DNA from: Actinomycetospora callitridis
Lineage (GTDB): Bacteria > Actinomycetota > Actinomycetes > Mycobacteriales > Pseudonocardiaceae
Reading direction: 5' to 3'
NCBI RefSeq assembly: GCF_028737265.1
Contig: NZ_JAQZAK010000001.1
Span: 434,001-498,000, forward strand
Length of the DNA: 64,000 nt
A model generated the notes under the pieces. The model saw nothing but the letters and a program-made list of their open reading frames with translations. It was not told where the DNA came from and did no database searches. This document shows, piece by piece, positions 7,352 to 20,423 of the stretch; position 1 is the stretch's first letter; the number at the start of each line of letters is the position of its first letter. The position numbers and the translations under genes are program-made.

Positions 7352-8203
7352 ATGAGTCTCACCTCGACCCGCGTCGACCCCACCAACCACGCCCAGGAAC
7401 AGGCCTGGGACGGCACGGAGGGCGCCTACTGGGCCACGCACGCCGAGCAGTTCGACGACGCCCTGCGCCACTACCAGCCCGACTTCCACGCCGCGGCCGG
7501 GATCGGCACCGACGACCGGGTGCTCGACGTCGGGTGCGGCACCGGCCTGACGACGCGCGCCGCGGCCCGGGCGGCCCCTGCGGGGGAGGCCCTCGGGATC
7601 GACCTCTCCGGCCGCATGATCGACCTGGCCCGTGCCCTGGCGGAGCGCGAGGGCGTGCCCAACGCGCGGTTCGAGCGCGCCGACGCCCAGGTCCACCCGT
7701 TCCCGACGGCCGGGGTCGACGCGGTGATCAGCCGCACCGGCGCCATGTTCTTCGGCCGGCCCGACGTCGCCTTCGCGAACCTGGCCCGTGCCCTGCGCCC
7801 CGATGGGCGGCTCACGCTGCTGACCTGGCAGTCCGCGGTGCGCAACGAGTGGATCGGCGCCTTCGCCAGGGCCCTGGCCGGCCGGGAGCCTCCGGCGCCG
7901 CCGCGCGGGGCACCCGGTCCGTTCTCGCTCGCCGACCCCGATGAGGTGCGTGCCGTGCTCGGGGACGCGGGGTTCGCCGACGTCCGGTGCGAGGGGCTGG
8001 CGCGCCCGATGGTCTACGGGCGCGATGCCGAGGAGGCCCACGCGTTCGTCCTCGGACTCCTCGGCTGGATGCTCGCGGGGCGCACACCGGCCGAGCAGGA
8101 GCAGGCGTCCGACGCGCTGCGCACGACCCTGCAGGAGCACGAGGGCCCCGACGGCGTCGCGCTGGCGTCGGCGACCTGGCTCGTGACGGCCCGCCGCGCC
8201 TGA
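7352..8203 (+). CDS. Class I SAM-dependent methyltransferase
   Basis: 283 aa. Motif I VLDVGCGTG (about residues 55-63) binds S-adenosylmethionine. The acidic LGIDLSGRMI strand, an FERADAQVHPFP motif II and DVAFANLARALRPDGRLTLL follow in UbiE/Methyltransf_11 order. The substrate is unknown. CGGAG lies before ATG 7352. Divergent partner of the PadR gene and probably under its control. A short GC palindrome (8228-8239) follows the stop. Confidence 0.85.
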   Translation: MSLTSTRVDPTNHAQEQAWDGTEGAYWATHAEQFDDALRHYQPDFHAAAGIGTDDRVLDVGCGTGLTTRAAARAAPAGEALGIDLSGRMIDLARALAEREGVPNARFERADAQVHPFPTAGVDAVISRTGAMFFGRPDVAFANLARALRPDGRLTLLTWQSAVRNEWIGAFARALAGREPPAPPRGAPGPFSLADPDEVRAVLGDAGFADVRCEGLARPMVYGRDAEEAHAFVLGLLGWMLAGRTPAEQEQASDALRTTLQEHEGPDGVALASATWLVTARRA

Positions 8204-8270
8204 CCTCCCGGCGCTGCTCCCGTGTCTCGTCGGCCGACGGTCGTGGGCGTCCGCGACCTCGGCGAACCGG

Positions 8271-9836
8271 TCAGCGCCAGGACGGCAACCACAGCTCCGC
8301 GTTCCAGCGGTCGGCGGTGATCCAGGCCCCGACGAGGATCGGCCACAGCCACGCGAAGTTGGCGACGACGAGGCCGGTGTAGATGCCGACCACGAGCGTC
8401 CCGACCCGCCGTCGTTCGAGCCCCTGCTCCCGCCGGCCGAGGAACTCCCCGAGGGCCAGCACCACCGCCAGGACCAGGAACGGCGCCACCGGCGTCATGT
8501 AGAAGAAGTACATCTGGCGGTCGAGGTTGGTGAACCACGGCAGGAAGCCCGCGCCGTAGCCCACGAGCACCGCGGCGTGGCGCCAGTCGAACGTCGTCAC
8601 GACGCGCCAGATCGACCAGCCGAGCGCCGGCACCGACGCCCACCACAGGGCGGGCGTCCCGATCAGCATCACCGCGGACACGCACGACGGGCCGCCGCAG
8701 CCGGCCTCGGCGGTGCCGGACTCGTAGGAGTAGAGCATCGGGCGCAGCCCCATCGGCCACGTCCACGGCTTGGACTCCCAGGGGTGCGGCGACCCGCGCG
8801 GGGTGTCGAGCGTGGCGTGGAACTCCAGCACCTTGGTGCTGTAGTACGCCAGCCCGCGCAGCCAGTCGGGCAGGAACGCCGCCGCTCCGCCGACGGGAAG
8901 CTGCTGTCCGACGGCGTGCCGGTCGGTGCCGGTCTCGCTGGCGATCCAGGGCAGCCAGCTCGCGAGGTAGAACAGCACCGGGACGGCGAGGAACGCCCAC
9001 ACGGCCGGTGCGACGTCGCGGACGAACGTGCCGACGAACGGGCGCGCGACACCCGCGGCCCGTCGGGCGGCCATGTCGAAGCCGATCAGCAGGGCGCCGA
9101 AGAAGACGATGTAGTACAGGCCCGACCACTTCGCGGCGAGCGAGAGCCCGAGGCACGCGCCGGCGGCCAGGCGCCACCACCGCACACCGAGGCGCGGCCC
9201 GTACACGGTCTGCGCGATGCGGCCCTCCGCGACGACCACCGCGAGCCGGGCCCGCACGTCGTCGCGGTCGACCAGGATCGCCGCGAACGCGAGCAGCACG
9301 AACAGCGCCGGGAAGATGTCGATCATCCCGACGCGCGCGGACACGTGGCTGACGCCGTCGGCGATCAGCAGGACGCCGGCGAGGGCGCCGAGCAGCGTGG
9401 AGCGGGTGAGGCGCCGGGCCACCCGGACGATCGCCAGGATCGCGATCGTGCCGGCCAGCGCCGACGCAGCGCGCCAGCCCACCGGGTCGTACCCGAACAC
9501 CCACTGGCCGACCGCCATGAGCTGCTTGGACAGCGGCGGGTGGACCACCAGCTCGTAGCCCGGGTTGTCCTCGTACCCGCCGTTGCGCAGGACCTGCCAG
9601 GCCTGGGGCACGTAGTGCTTCTCGTCGAAGATCGGGGTGCCCTGGTCGGTGGGCCACCCGACGTTCCAGAACCGCACGATCCCGCCGACGACGGTGAGGA
9701 CGAGCGCGACGATCCAGCCGCGCAGGCGGTCGGTGGGCATCGGTCGCCCGAGCAGCTGGGCGACGGCCGGCGCGTCCCTCGGCGACGGGAGCACGCTCGC
9801 CGCGTCCGGCGTCGGGCGCGCGATGGTGGCCGTCAC
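8271..9836 (-). CDS. pmt: Dolichyl-phosphate-mannose-protein mannosyltransferase (PMT)
   Basis: 521 aa integral membrane GT39 enzyme, with about ten hydrophobic segments. It transfers mannose from polyprenyl-phosphate-mannose to Ser/Thr of Sec-exported proteins. The first extracytoplasmic loop holds PIFDEKHYVPQAW with the catalytic D71-E72 pair; VHPPLSKQL and the HPWESKPWTWP loop are family hallmarks. Orthologous to Rv1002c by sequence pattern and by its position divergent from rsmI (Rv1003). GTG 9836 gives an N-terminal extension before the first helix; ATG 9739 (MPTDRLRGW) is an alternative start. Only 34 bp separate the two divergent starts. Confidence 0.92.
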   Translation of the reverse strand: MTATIARPTPDAASVLPSPRDAPAVAQLLGRPMPTDRLRGWIVALVLTVVGGIVRFWNVGWPTDQGTPIFDEKHYVPQAWQVLRNGGYEDNPGYELVVHPPLSKQLMAVGQWVFGYDPVGWRAASALAGTIAILAIVRVARRLTRSTLLGALAGVLLIADGVSHVSARVGMIDIFPALFVLLAFAAILVDRDDVRARLAVVVAEGRIAQTVYGPRLGVRWWRLAAGACLGLSLAAKWSGLYYIVFFGALLIGFDMAARRAAGVARPFVGTFVRDVAPAVWAFLAVPVLFYLASWLPWIASETGTDRHAVGQQLPVGGAAAFLPDWLRGLAYYSTKVLEFHATLDTPRGSPHPWESKPWTWPMGLRPMLYSYESGTAEAGCGGPSCVSAVMLIGTPALWWASVPALGWSIWRVVTTFDWRHAAVLVGYGAGFLPWFTNLDRQMYFFYMTPVAPFLVLAVVLALGEFLGRREQGLERRRVGTLVVGIYTGLVVANFAWLWPILVGAWITADRWNAELWLPSWR

Positions 9837-9870
9837 GGCTGCCGATCGTATGGTCTCGGGGATGCCTGGG

Positions 9871-10719
9871 ATGTCAGAAGGGGGTGCGGACGGAGTGCTC
9901 CTCCTGGCGGGTGTCCCGCTGGGTGACCCCGCGGACGCCTCCGCGCGGCTGCGCGCCGCGCTGGCGACGGCCGACGTCGTCGCCGCGGAGGACACCCGCA
10001 GGCTCGCCCGGTTGGCGTCCGACCTCGGCGTCGGCGTGGGCGGGCGGGTCGTCACCTTCCGCGAGGACAACGAGGTCGCGCGCACGCCCGGCCTGGTCGA
10101 GGAGGTGCGCGGCGGCGCGACCGTCCTGCTGGTCACCGACGGCGGGATGCCGAGCGTGTCGGACCCCGGCTACCGGGTCGTCACGGCGTGCCTCGACGCC
10201 GGGCTCGCCGTGCGCTGCCTGCCCGGGCCGTCCGCGGTGCTGATGGCGCTCGCGGTCTCCGGCCTGCCGACCGACCGCTTCTGCTTCGAGGGCTTCGCCC
10301 CGCGCACCGACGGGAAGCGCCGGAGCTGGTTCCGGGAGCTCGCCGGTGAACGCCGCACCGTGGTGTTCTTCGAGTCCCCGCGCCGCCTCGCGTCCCTGCT
10401 GGCCGTGGCCGTGGAGGTGCTCGGCGGGGACCGCGCCGGCGCGGTGTGCCGGGAGCTGACCAAGACCCACGAGGAGGTCGTGCGCGGTCCGCTCGCCGAC
10501 CTCGCGGCGTGGGCGGGCGCCCGGGACGTGCTGGGAGAGGTGACCGTGGTGCTCGGCCCGGCGGTCGTGGTGACGCCGGAGCCCGAGGACCTCGCGGAGG
10601 AGGTCCTCGGGCTCGTCGCCGACGGCCGGCGCCTCAAGGACGCCGCACGCGACGTCGCGACCGTCCACGGCGTCTCGACGAAGGCGCTCTACGACGCGAC
10701 GGTGCAGCTACGGAAGTAG
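9871..10719 (+). CDS. rsmI: 16S rRNA (cytidine1402-2'-O)-methyltransferase RsmI
   Basis: About 282 aa. Uses SAM to 2'-O-methylate C1402 in the decoding centre. Typical RsmI blocks: LLLAGVPLGDPADAS, AAEDTRRLARL, LVTDGGMPSVSDPGYRVV, GPSAVLMALAVSGLPTDRF and FFESPRRLASLL. Family members usually begin close to the first block, so the start could be ATG 9862, ATG 9871 or GTG 9895 (AAGGGGG upstream). The 3' end overlaps the convergent oxidoreductase gene by 12 bp. Confidence 0.94.
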   Translation: MSEGGADGVLLLAGVPLGDPADASARLRAALATADVVAAEDTRRLARLASDLGVGVGGRVVTFREDNEVARTPGLVEEVRGGATVLLVTDGGMPSVSDPGYRVVTACLDAGLAVRCLPGPSAVLMALAVSGLPTDRFCFEGFAPRTDGKRRSWFRELAGERRTVVFFESPRRLASLLAVAVEVLGGDRAGAVCRELTKTHEEVVRGPLADLAAWAGARDVLGEVTVVLGPAVVVTPEPEDLAEEVLGLVADGRRLKDAARDVATVHGVSTKALYDATVQLRK

Positions 10720-11643
10720 GACGAGCTTGCCGGCCACGCGGCGGGTCTGGTTGTCGTCCTGTGCCTTGCCCGCCTCGGCGAGCGGGTAGGTGACGACGGT
10801 CGGCGCGCGCAGCCGCCCGGCGGCGAGCAGGTCGAGGGCCTCGGTCAGGGCGCGGCTCTCGTCGTCCGGGTCGCCGCCGGAGGTGAACGTGACGCCGAGC
10901 TCCTGCGCGCCGGCGTAGTCGGCGATCGTGATCGCCTTCTCCGGGGAGCCCGTGAGCGCGACGAGGTCGCGGAGCCCGCCGTAGCCCGAGGTGTCGAAGC
11001 CCAGGTCGACGCCGTCGGGGGCCACCGCCCGGACCCGGTCGGCGAGGCCCTCGCCGTAGACCACCGGGGTGGCGCCGAGCGCGCGCACCTCGTCCTGGTG
11101 GGCCTCGCCCGCGCTGCCGATCACCGTCGCCCCGCGGGCCACCGCGAGCTGCACCGCGAACACGCCGACGGACCCGGCCGCGCCGTCGATGACGATCGTG
11201 GTGCCGGTGTGGTCGCCCTCGCCGAGGCCCAGCAGGGCGAGCGCGCGGTACGCCGTGGTCGCGACCACCGGCAGGGCCGCGGCGGTCTCCCACCCCACCT
11301 CGGTGGGCTTGCGCACGAGGGCCCGGACCTTGGCCACGACCTCCTCGGCGTAGCCGCCGCCGGTGGCCTTGCCGACGACCTCGTCGCCCACGGCGAACTC
11401 CGTGACGCCCTCGCCGAGCGCGTCGACGACGCCGGCGACGTCGTACCCGGGCACCTGGGGCTCGTCCGGCGCGTCCCCGGACGCCATCCCGCCGCCGCGG
11501 AGCTTCCAGTCCAGCGGGTTGACGGCGGCGGCGCGCACGGCCACGCGGACCTGGCCCGGGCCGGGCGTCGGGTCCTCACGGTCGACGAGCTCGAGGACCT
11601 CGGGACCGCCGTAGCGGCGGTACTGCACGACCTTCGATGTCAT
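10708..11643 (-). CDS. NADPH:quinone oxidoreductase-like MDR protein
   Basis: 311 aa, medium-chain dehydrogenase/reductase of the zeta-crystallin type without structural zinc cysteines. The N-terminal GroES-like half has AAAVNPLDWKLRGG and PQVPGYDVAGVV. The C-terminal Rossmann half has VIDGAAGSVGVFAVQLA (AxxGxxG NADPH motif). Probably reduces quinones or enones using NADPH. ATG 11643 begins the conserved strand. It is last in a minus-strand cluster, 69 bp after the flavodoxin-like gene. Confidence 0.85.
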   Translation of the reverse strand: MTSKVVQYRRYGGPEVLELVDREDPTPGPGQVRVAVRAAAVNPLDWKLRGGGMASGDAPDEPQVPGYDVAGVVDALGEGVTEFAVGDEVVGKATGGGYAEEVVAKVRALVRKPTEVGWETAAALPVVATTAYRALALLGLGEGDHTGTTIVIDGAAGSVGVFAVQLAVARGATVIGSAGEAHQDEVRALGATPVVYGEGLADRVRAVAPDGVDLGFDTSGYGGLRDLVALTGSPEKAITIADYAGAQELGVTFTSGGDPDDESRALTEALDLLAAGRLRAPTVVTYPLAEAGKAQDDNQTRRVAGKLVLLP

Positions 11644-11712
11644 GCCCCGCGCAACGCCCCGGGGTCGGCGTGCATGCCCGCCTCCTCGCAACGAACGGGC
11701 GGTTCGCTGCTT

Positions 11713-12189
11713 CTAGGCGTCCGAACTCCCCGTTCGCTCCGCCGCCCGCAGCGCCACCGTGGCGCCGAGCTCCCACGCCGCCTCGCGCTCGGCGCTGCCG
11801 ATCTCGCCGGTGGACTCGCAGACCTCGGCGACCTGCTCCCACCCGAGCGCGCCGGTGATCCGCAGGACGTCGCGGACGGCGCCGGCGACGTCCGACGCGC
11901 CGTGCACGTACAGCCCGAACGGGCGCCCGGCGGTCGCGTCCAGGCACGGGTAGTAGATCTGGTCGAAGAAGTGCTTGAGCGCGCCCGACATCGTCCCGAT
12001 GTTCGCCGGCGTGCCGAGCACGATGCCGTCGCAGGCCAGCGCGTCCGCGGCGCCGGCGGTGAGGGCGGGCCGGCGGACGACCGCCACCTCGGCCTCGATC
12101 TCGTCGGTGCCCGCGCCCTCGACGACGGCGCCCAGCAGCTCGTGCAGGCTCGGCGAGGGGGTGTGGTGGACGACGAGCACCCGGGTCAC
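11713..12189 (-). CDS. Flavodoxin-like / FMN-reductase fold protein
   Basis: 158 aa. The first strand [19 protein letters not shown] is the phosphate-binding loop, and [26 protein letters not shown] is the second FMN loop of NAD(P)H-dependent FMN reductase/WrbA-like proteins. Probably a small flavoprotein electron carrier. Its GTG overlaps the TGA of the nucleoside phosphorylase gene by 4 nt, so translation is likely coupled. Confidence 0.78.
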   Translation of the reverse strand: MTRVLVVHHTPSPSLHELLGAVVEGAGTDEIEAEVAVVRRPALTAGAADALACDGIVLGTPANIGTMSGALKHFFDQIYYPCLDATAGRPFGLYVHGASDVAGAVRDVLRITGALGWEQVAEVCESTGEIGSAEREAAWELGATVALRAAERTGSSDA

Positions 12190-13019
12190 GGGGTCGGGCT
12201 CTCCTGCAGCGCGGCCTCGACGAGCCGCACCAGGAGCGCGCCGGTGCGCGCGGCGGAGGCGTGGACGGCGTCGATGACGGCGAGGTGGTCGACGGGCGCG
12301 TCCGTGGTGCCCGCCGCCGGGTTGCTCACCAGCGCGACCCCCGCGACCCGCACCCCGGCGGCGCGCACGGCGATGGTCTCGAGCACCGTCGACATCCCGA
12401 CGAGGTCGGCGCCCAGGGTGGCCAGCATGCGGATCTCGGCCGGGGTCTCGAAGTGCGGGCCGGGCAGCCCCGCGTACACGCCCTCGGCGAGGTCCGGGTC
12501 GATCCCGCGGGCAAGGGCGCGCAGCCCCGGGTCGTAGGCGCCGGTGAGGTCGACGAACTCGGGCCCGAGGAGCGGCGAGCGGCCCGTGAGGTTCAGGTGG
12601 TCGGCGATCAGCACCGGCTGGCCGACCGCGTAGGAGGGGTCGATCCCGCCGGCGGCGTTCGTCAGCACCACGCTCGTGGCGCCGGCCGCACAGGCCGTCC
12701 GCACCGGGTGCACGACCTGCTCCGGGCCGTGGCCCTCGTAGAGGTGCGTGCGCCCGAGGAGCACCAGCACACGCCGGCCGCCGAGCTCCACCGAGCGCGC
12801 CACCCCGGCGTGGTCGGGTGCGCCGGGCGGGGTGAAGCCGGGCAGCTCGGAGAACGGGATCTCGGCGACGGGCGGGCCGAACGCGTCGGCCGCAGGGCCC
12901 CAGCCGGAACCGAGCACCACCGCGACGTCGTGGGTCAGAGCACCCGTCCGTCGGGCCAGCTCGGACGCGGCCTCCTCGGCGGAGGGACGGGGCGGCGCGA
13001 GCGGCTCGATGTCGGTCAT
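12186..13019 (-). CDS. Purine nucleoside phosphorylase (type I trimeric family)
   Basis: 277 aa. Cleaves purine (deoxy)nucleosides with phosphate in purine salvage. Motifs: VVLGSGWG (phosphate loop), [35 protein letters not shown] and GMSTVLE, ending with VSNPAAG. Syntenic with Rv3307 (deoD), which lies near the amidohydrolase genes in mycobacteria as here. Starts 11 bp after the kinase stop. ATG 13019. Confidence 0.93.
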   Translation of the reverse strand: MTDIEPLAPPRPSAEEAASELARRTGALTHDVAVVLGSGWGPAADAFGPPVAEIPFSELPGFTPPGAPDHAGVARSVELGGRRVLVLLGRTHLYEGHGPEQVVHPVRTACAAGATSVVLTNAAGGIDPSYAVGQPVLIADHLNLTGRSPLLGPEFVDLTGAYDPGLRALARGIDPDLAEGVYAGLPGPHFETPAEIRMLATLGADLVGMSTVLETIAVRAAGVRVAGVALVSNPAAGTTDAPVDHLAVIDAVHASAARTGALLVRLVEAALQESPTP

Positions 13020-13030
13020 CGGCGGCGAGC

Positions 13031-15940
13031 CTAGGGGGGCGGTGCGGCGAAGCTGTCGGCGACGGCCTGGAACTGGTCGGGTGCCCCGATGACGTCGGTG
13101 CTCGTGGCGGTCAGCCGGATCACCCACAGGCTGGTGCCCGACGGCACGAGGCGCGTCCACGTCGTCCGGTCGTCGGTCGGCCCGGAGGTGGTGCGGTAGA
13201 CGGTCTGCTGGGGCGACTCCCCGCCCGGGGTGCCCGCGCCGACCGTCTCCACCGGGCCGACGGACGAGCCGTCCACGCCCAGGCTGTCGGGCCGCGAGAG
13301 CAGCGCGACGTAGTCCGCGGCGCGCTGGGACGGATAGAAGCCGGTGACGCGGTCGATCCGCAGCTCGCGGGCCGCGTCCGGCGACACGAAGCGCACCGTG
13401 ACGTCACCGCCGGGCTGCTCGAGCCGGAACTGCTGCCACCCGGCGGGCACCAGGGCACTGAAGTCCAGGCCGGTGCCCGCGTAGCGCTGGTCGGTGTCGG
13501 CGTGCGCGACGAGCACCGTGCCCGCGACCTCGGGCCCCGAGGGCGTGAGATCCGTCGACAGCGCCCCCTGGCCGGCCAGCGAGCGGGTCAACGCGTACGC
13601 CCCGATCGCCCCGAGCGCGGCCATCAGCACGAGCAGCGCGACCACCCCGGCCACGGCCCACGGCGACCGGCGCGGCGCCGGTGCCGGCCGCGCCGACGGC
13701 GTGAACGGCAGCGGGCCCGGGTCGGCGGCCAGCCGCTGACCGGTGGCGTTGGGCCCGCCCGGAGCCGCGGCGGCGGGCCGCTGGGGCGGGGGCCGCCACC
13801 CCGGGGCCGGGGCCCCGGCGGGCGGCGTCCAGCGCCCGGGCGTCGGCGGCCCGACCGTGCGCGGCGGCGGAGCCGGCGGGCGGCGCACCGCCCGCGTGAC
13901 GTCCTCGGAGCGCGGCACCCGCGGGGCGGCGACCATCGTGGTCTCGGCGTCGCCCGGTGCCGACACCGCGGCCCGCGCCGCCGCCGGCCGGGCCCGGCCG
14001 TTGCCCGGGGTGGCGGGCGCGGGCTTCTCGGCGGGCTTGTCGGCGGCGGGCTTGTCGGCGGGCTTGTCGGCGGCGGGCTCGGGTGCGTCCGCCTCGTCCG
14101 CCGTGGCCTCGGACGTCTTCTCGGACTTCTCGGACGGGGCGTCGGCAGGCCCCTCCGCCTCGGCATCCTCGCCGTCGGCCGCCGTCGCGGGTGATGGGTC
14201 GTCGTCGGCCTCGTCGGCGCCCGCCGTCTTCTCGGCGGGCTCCGCCTCCGGGCCCTCGGTGTCCGTGCTCGCGGGGGCCGCGTCGTCGGCGGCCGCCCCG
14301 GAGGCCTCCGGGGCGTCGGGCTCCTCGACCTCCGTCTTCTCCTCGGTGGACGCAGCCTCGGTGGGCTCGTCCTTCTCGTCCGTGCCCGCGGAGACCTCGG
14401 CAGACTTGACGGGGGCGGACTCGACGGGGGCGGACTCGACGGGGGTGGACTCGACGGGGGCCGACTCGACGGGGGCCGACTTGACGGGGGTGGCCTCGAC
14501 GACCTCGTCCCCGGACGCCCCGCCGCCGGACTCGACCTCGGCGTCCTCGGGAGCCTCGACCTCGGGAGCCTCGACCTCGGACGCCGCGCCGGGCGTCGCC
14601 TCGTCCGCCGCGGGCCCGGCCTCGGCCGGCTCCTCGGCCCCTTCGGCCCCCTCGGCCGGCGCCTCGGCCTTCTCGCCACCGCCGTCCTCGCCGGCGGCAC
14701 TCGCCGCCACCGCCGCGCCCGTCGCCACCGCTGCGCCGGCGGCCGCCTGCTCGCCCGAGACCGCTTCGTCCTGCGCCTCGTCCTTCTTCCCGGGCGCCTC
14801 CGGCGACGGGTCGGCGACGCCGCCCTTGTCCACCGCGGCGTCCTCGTCGGCCGCCGCGGCGGACCCGCTCCCGGCCTCGGTCCCGGTCCGCGGGGTGGGG
14901 GAGGGCTTGGCGTCCGGCGTCGGGCGCGGGCCCGCCGGCACCTCGCCCGGAGCGTCCGGCGACCCCTCGACCAGCGTCCCGGCCGGCCCCCGCGAGGAGG
15001 ACGCCGGGACCGGCATGATCCCGGCCTGGTCGCTGACCTCGCCCGCCCGCGGCACCCGGAACGCGGCGGTGCGCGGCGCCGACGGAGCGTCGAGGACGGG
15101 CCCCTCGGGGTCGGACAGCAGCGGGCGCAGGCGCCGGCGGACGGCGGCGAGCGGCATGCGCAGCGCCGGGTCCTTGATCATGAGGCCCCGGATGACGTCG
15201 ACGACGGGCCCGCGGCCGGTGGGCACCGGGACGTCGCCGTGCACGACCTCGGTGACCGTGCCGACGGGGTCGCCGGCGTCGTAGGGCGGGCGTCCCTCGA
15301 GGCAGGCGAAGAGGGTGGCGCCGAGCCCCCAGAGGTCGGCGGCCGGCCCGACCGCGCGGCCCATCGCCACCTCGGGCGCGATGTAGGGCGGGGAGCCGAG
15401 CACGGTGCCCGTCTGCGTCATCGACTGCTCGGCCGCGTTGCGGGCGATCCCGAAGTCGGTGAGCTTGATCTGCCCGTTCTCGCCGATCAGCACGTTGCCG
15501 GGCTTGACGTCGCGGTGCGTGATGCCCGCCCGGTGGGCCGTCGTCAGCGCCGACGCCACCGCCGAGCCGATCTCGGCCGCCTCGGGCTGGGTGAGCGTGC
15601 CGCGCTCGCCGATGTAGCTCGCGAGGCTGCGGGAGGGCAGCAGCTCCATGACGACGTAGGGCTCGGAGTTGACCTCGACGACGTCGTAGAGGGTGACGAC
15701 GTTGGGGTGGCTGAGCATCGCGGTGGCCCGGGCCTCGCGCAGCGTCCGCTCCCGGACGATGCCGCGCTCGTTGACCGGCACGGACGACAGCCGCACCTCC
15801 TTGACCGCGACGGCGCGGTGCAGGACCTCGTCGTACGCGGACCACACGGTGCCCATGGCGCCGCGGCCGAGCTCGTGCTCGAGGCGGTAGCGCCCGACGA
15901 GCCGGCGGGGACCGGGGGCGTCGGCGGGTCCGGGGGTCAC
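13031..15940 (-). CDS. Receptor Ser/Thr protein kinase with a long disordered linker
   Basis: 969 aa. Kinase domain about 17-275: GRGAMG loop, VAVKE with K47, HRDVKPGN with D144, DFG at 162-164, GSPPYIAPE. Residues about 290-755 form an Ala/Pro/Glu/Asp/Ser-rich disordered linker with tandem repeats. One membrane helix (about 761-783) is followed by an extracytoplasmic domain of about 185 aa without PASTA repeats. So it is a PknB-type single-pass kinase with an unusually long juxtamembrane region; the ligand is unknown. GTG 15940 is chosen because the kinase fold begins within 20 residues; a GGGG tract lies close upstream. Heads the minus-strand cluster with the phosphorylase. Confidence 0.9.
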   Translation of the reverse strand: MTPGPADAPGPRRLVGRYRLEHELGRGAMGTVWSAYDEVLHRAVAVKEVRLSSVPVNERGIVRERTLREARATAMLSHPNVVTLYDVVEVNSEPYVVMELLPSRSLASYIGERGTLTQPEAAEIGSAVASALTTAHRAGITHRDVKPGNVLIGENGQIKLTDFGIARNAAEQSMTQTGTVLGSPPYIAPEVAMGRAVGPAADLWGLGATLFACLEGRPPYDAGDPVGTVTEVVHGDVPVPTGRGPVVDVIRGLMIKDPALRMPLAAVRRRLRPLLSDPEGPVLDAPSAPRTAAFRVPRAGEVSDQAGIMPVPASSSRGPAGTLVEGSPDAPGEVPAGPRPTPDAKPSPTPRTGTEAGSGSAAAADEDAAVDKGGVADPSPEAPGKKDEAQDEAVSGEQAAAGAAVATGAAVAASAAGEDGGGEKAEAPAEGAEGAEEPAEAGPAADEATPGAASEVEAPEVEAPEDAEVESGGGASGDEVVEATPVKSAPVESAPVESTPVESAPVESAPVKSAEVSAGTDEKDEPTEAASTEEKTEVEEPDAPEASGAAADDAAPASTDTEGPEAEPAEKTAGADEADDDPSPATAADGEDAEAEGPADAPSEKSEKTSEATADEADAPEPAADKPADKPAADKPAEKPAPATPGNGRARPAAARAAVSAPGDAETTMVAAPRVPRSEDVTRAVRRPPAPPPRTVGPPTPGRWTPPAGAPAPGWRPPPQRPAAAAPGGPNATGQRLAADPGPLPFTPSARPAPAPRRSPWAVAGVVALLVLMAALGAIGAYALTRSLAGQGALSTDLTPSGPEVAGTVLVAHADTDQRYAGTGLDFSALVPAGWQQFRLEQPGGDVTVRFVSPDAARELRIDRVTGFYPSQRAADYVALLSRPDSLGVDGSSVGPVETVGAGTPGGESPQQTVYRTTSGPTDDRTTWTRLVPSGTSLWVIRLTATSTDVIGAPDQFQAVADSFAAPPP
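14408..14497. repeat. 15-bp tandem repeat x6 in the kinase linker
   Basis: Six consecutive 15-bp units of form GACGGGGGYSGACTC (plus strand) encode (E/K)SAPV-type pentapeptides on the minus strand. Neighbouring KPADKPA-type repeats extend the low-complexity tract (14030-14090). Confidence 0.85.
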
Positions 15941-16227
15941 GTCCCCATCATGGCAACGCCGACCGTTGGGCGGACCGCCCCCGGGGTACCCCGTGACGAA
16001 CGACGTGCGACGGACGGGCGGCGACCGCCGGGCAGCGGCCCGGCACACCGGTGACCAGCACCGTCCGCCCGTTCGTCGGACCGTCCGGTGGGGTGGTCCG
16101 CCGCACACAGAGCGGTCGCGACCCCTCGGCGCGAGGGCGGTCTCGTTGCCCACAACCGCCGTCCGGCGCAGGCATGCTGGGCCGGACAGTCGGACTCGCA
16201 ACGGGTTCGGCACAGGAGGTGTGTTCG

Positions 16228-17451
16228 ATGACTCTGGCACAGCCACGCCCGGTGACGGCCCCCGTGGCCGATCTCGGCGCGGGCCACGGCCCGGAGTGGA
16301 TCGACCGCTGGCTCGCCGCGCACGCCGACGACGTCGTCTCCTGGCGTCGGGCCATCCACGCCCGCCCCGAGCTCGCCCGCCGCGAGCACGAAACCACCCG
16401 CCTGGTGGCCGAGACCCTGGTCGCCGCGGGCCTGCGTCCCCGGCTCCTGCCCGGTACGGGCCTGGTCTGCGACATCGGCGAGGGGCCGCGCACGGTGGCC
16501 CTGCGCGCCGACATCGACGCCCTGCCGCTCACCGAGCAGACCGAGGTGCCCTGGGCGTCCCAGGTGCCGGGTGTCGCGCACATGTGCGGCCACGACGCCC
16601 ACACCGCCATGGTGCTCGGCGCCGGGCTCGCGCTGGCCGCGTCCCCGGAGGAGCTGCCCGGCCGGGTGCGGCTGATCTTCCAGCCCGCCGAGGAGGTGCA
16701 GCCCGGGGGCGCGCTCGACGTCATCGCCGCCGACGGCCTCGACGGGGTCGACCGCATCTTCGCGCTGCACTGCGACCCGCGTCTCGAGGTCGGCAAGGTC
16801 GGCACGCGCACCGGGGCGATCACCTCGGCGTGCGACATGCTCGAGCTGCGCCTCACCTCGCCCGGCGGGCACACCTCGCGCCCGCACCTGACCGCCGACC
16901 TCGTGCACGCGCTCGGCACCGTGATCACCGGCCTGCCCGACCTGCTCTCCCGCCGGGTCGACCCGCGCTCGGGCACCGTCCTGGTCTGGGGCACCGTCCA
17001 GGCCGGCAACGCCACGAACGCCGTCCCGCAGCAGGGCATGCTCGGCGGCACGCTGCGCACCGCCCAGCACGCGACGTGGAACGAGCTCGAGCCGCTGGTG
17101 CGCTCGCTGGTCACCGCGCTGCTCGCGCCCACCGGCGTCGGCTACGTGCTCGAGCACCGCCGCGGCGTCCCGCCGGTGGTCAACGACGCCGTCTCGGCCG
17201 ACCTGCTGGCCCGCGCGGCCGAGCGGGCCGTCGGGCTCGACGCCGCGGTCGGCACCGAGCAGTCCAGCGGCGGCGAGGACTTCGGCTGGTACCTCGAGCA
17301 CGTCCCGGGCGCGATGGGCCGTCTCGGCGTCTGGTCGGGGTCGGGCGACATGTCCGACCTGCACCAGCCCACGTTCGACCTCGACGAGCGTGCCCTGCCG
17401 GTCGGTGTGCGGACGCTGGCGCACGCCGCGCTGGCCACCCTCGCGGGCTGA
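16228..17451 (+). CDS. M20-family amidohydrolase (AmiA/AmiB-like)
   Basis: 407 aa metallopeptidase/amidohydrolase. Metal-site motifs: MCGHDAHTAM (C and H ligands), FQPAEEVQPGG (catalytic and ligand Glu), a later His in FALHC, and the dimerisation domain beginning SPGGHTSRP. Family members hydrolyse N-acyl amino acids or related amides. Corresponds by order to Rv3305c/Rv3306c. AGGAGG at 16214-16219 fixes ATG 16228. The 287 bp upstream hold inverted GC-rich repeats but no clear gene. Confidence 0.88.
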   Translation: MTLAQPRPVTAPVADLGAGHGPEWIDRWLAAHADDVVSWRRAIHARPELARREHETTRLVAETLVAAGLRPRLLPGTGLVCDIGEGPRTVALRADIDALPLTEQTEVPWASQVPGVAHMCGHDAHTAMVLGAGLALAASPEELPGRVRLIFQPAEEVQPGGALDVIAADGLDGVDRIFALHCDPRLEVGKVGTRTGAITSACDMLELRLTSPGGHTSRPHLTADLVHALGTVITGLPDLLSRRVDPRSGTVLVWGTVQAGNATNAVPQQGMLGGTLRTAQHATWNELEPLVRSLVTALLAPTGVGYVLEHRRGVPPVVNDAVSADLLARAAERAVGLDAAVGTEQSSGGEDFGWYLEHVPGAMGRLGVWSGSGDMSDLHQPTFDLDERALPVGVRTLAHAALATLAG

Positions 17452-17504
17452 CCCGGACGCATCTGCTTGGCGCGCCCGGCGAACGGTCGGGCACGATGGC
17501 GGCC

Positions 17505-20366
<2,862 letters not shown>

Positions 20367-20383
20367 GCGACGTCGGTGGCGGA

Positions 20384-20402
20384 ACCCGCGCTGAGCGCGG
20401 GT
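20384..20402. terminator. Hairpin between convergent tex and cyclotransferase genes
   Basis: ACCCGCGC and GCGCGGGT pair perfectly around a TGA loop, 18 bp after the tex stop and 22 bp from the convergent gene's end. No U-tract. Confidence 0.6.
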
Positions 20403-20423
20403 CTCGTCACCGGAGTCAGCTCT

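Noticed and set aside
8228..8239. CGTCGGCCGACG palindrome after the methyltransferase
   Set aside because: Short GC palindromes are expected by chance at this composition; no supporting half-sites.
13743..15284. 513-codon plus-strand Ala/Ser-rich frame
   Set aside because: Antisense reading of the kinase linker repeats, without a ribosome site or any domain.
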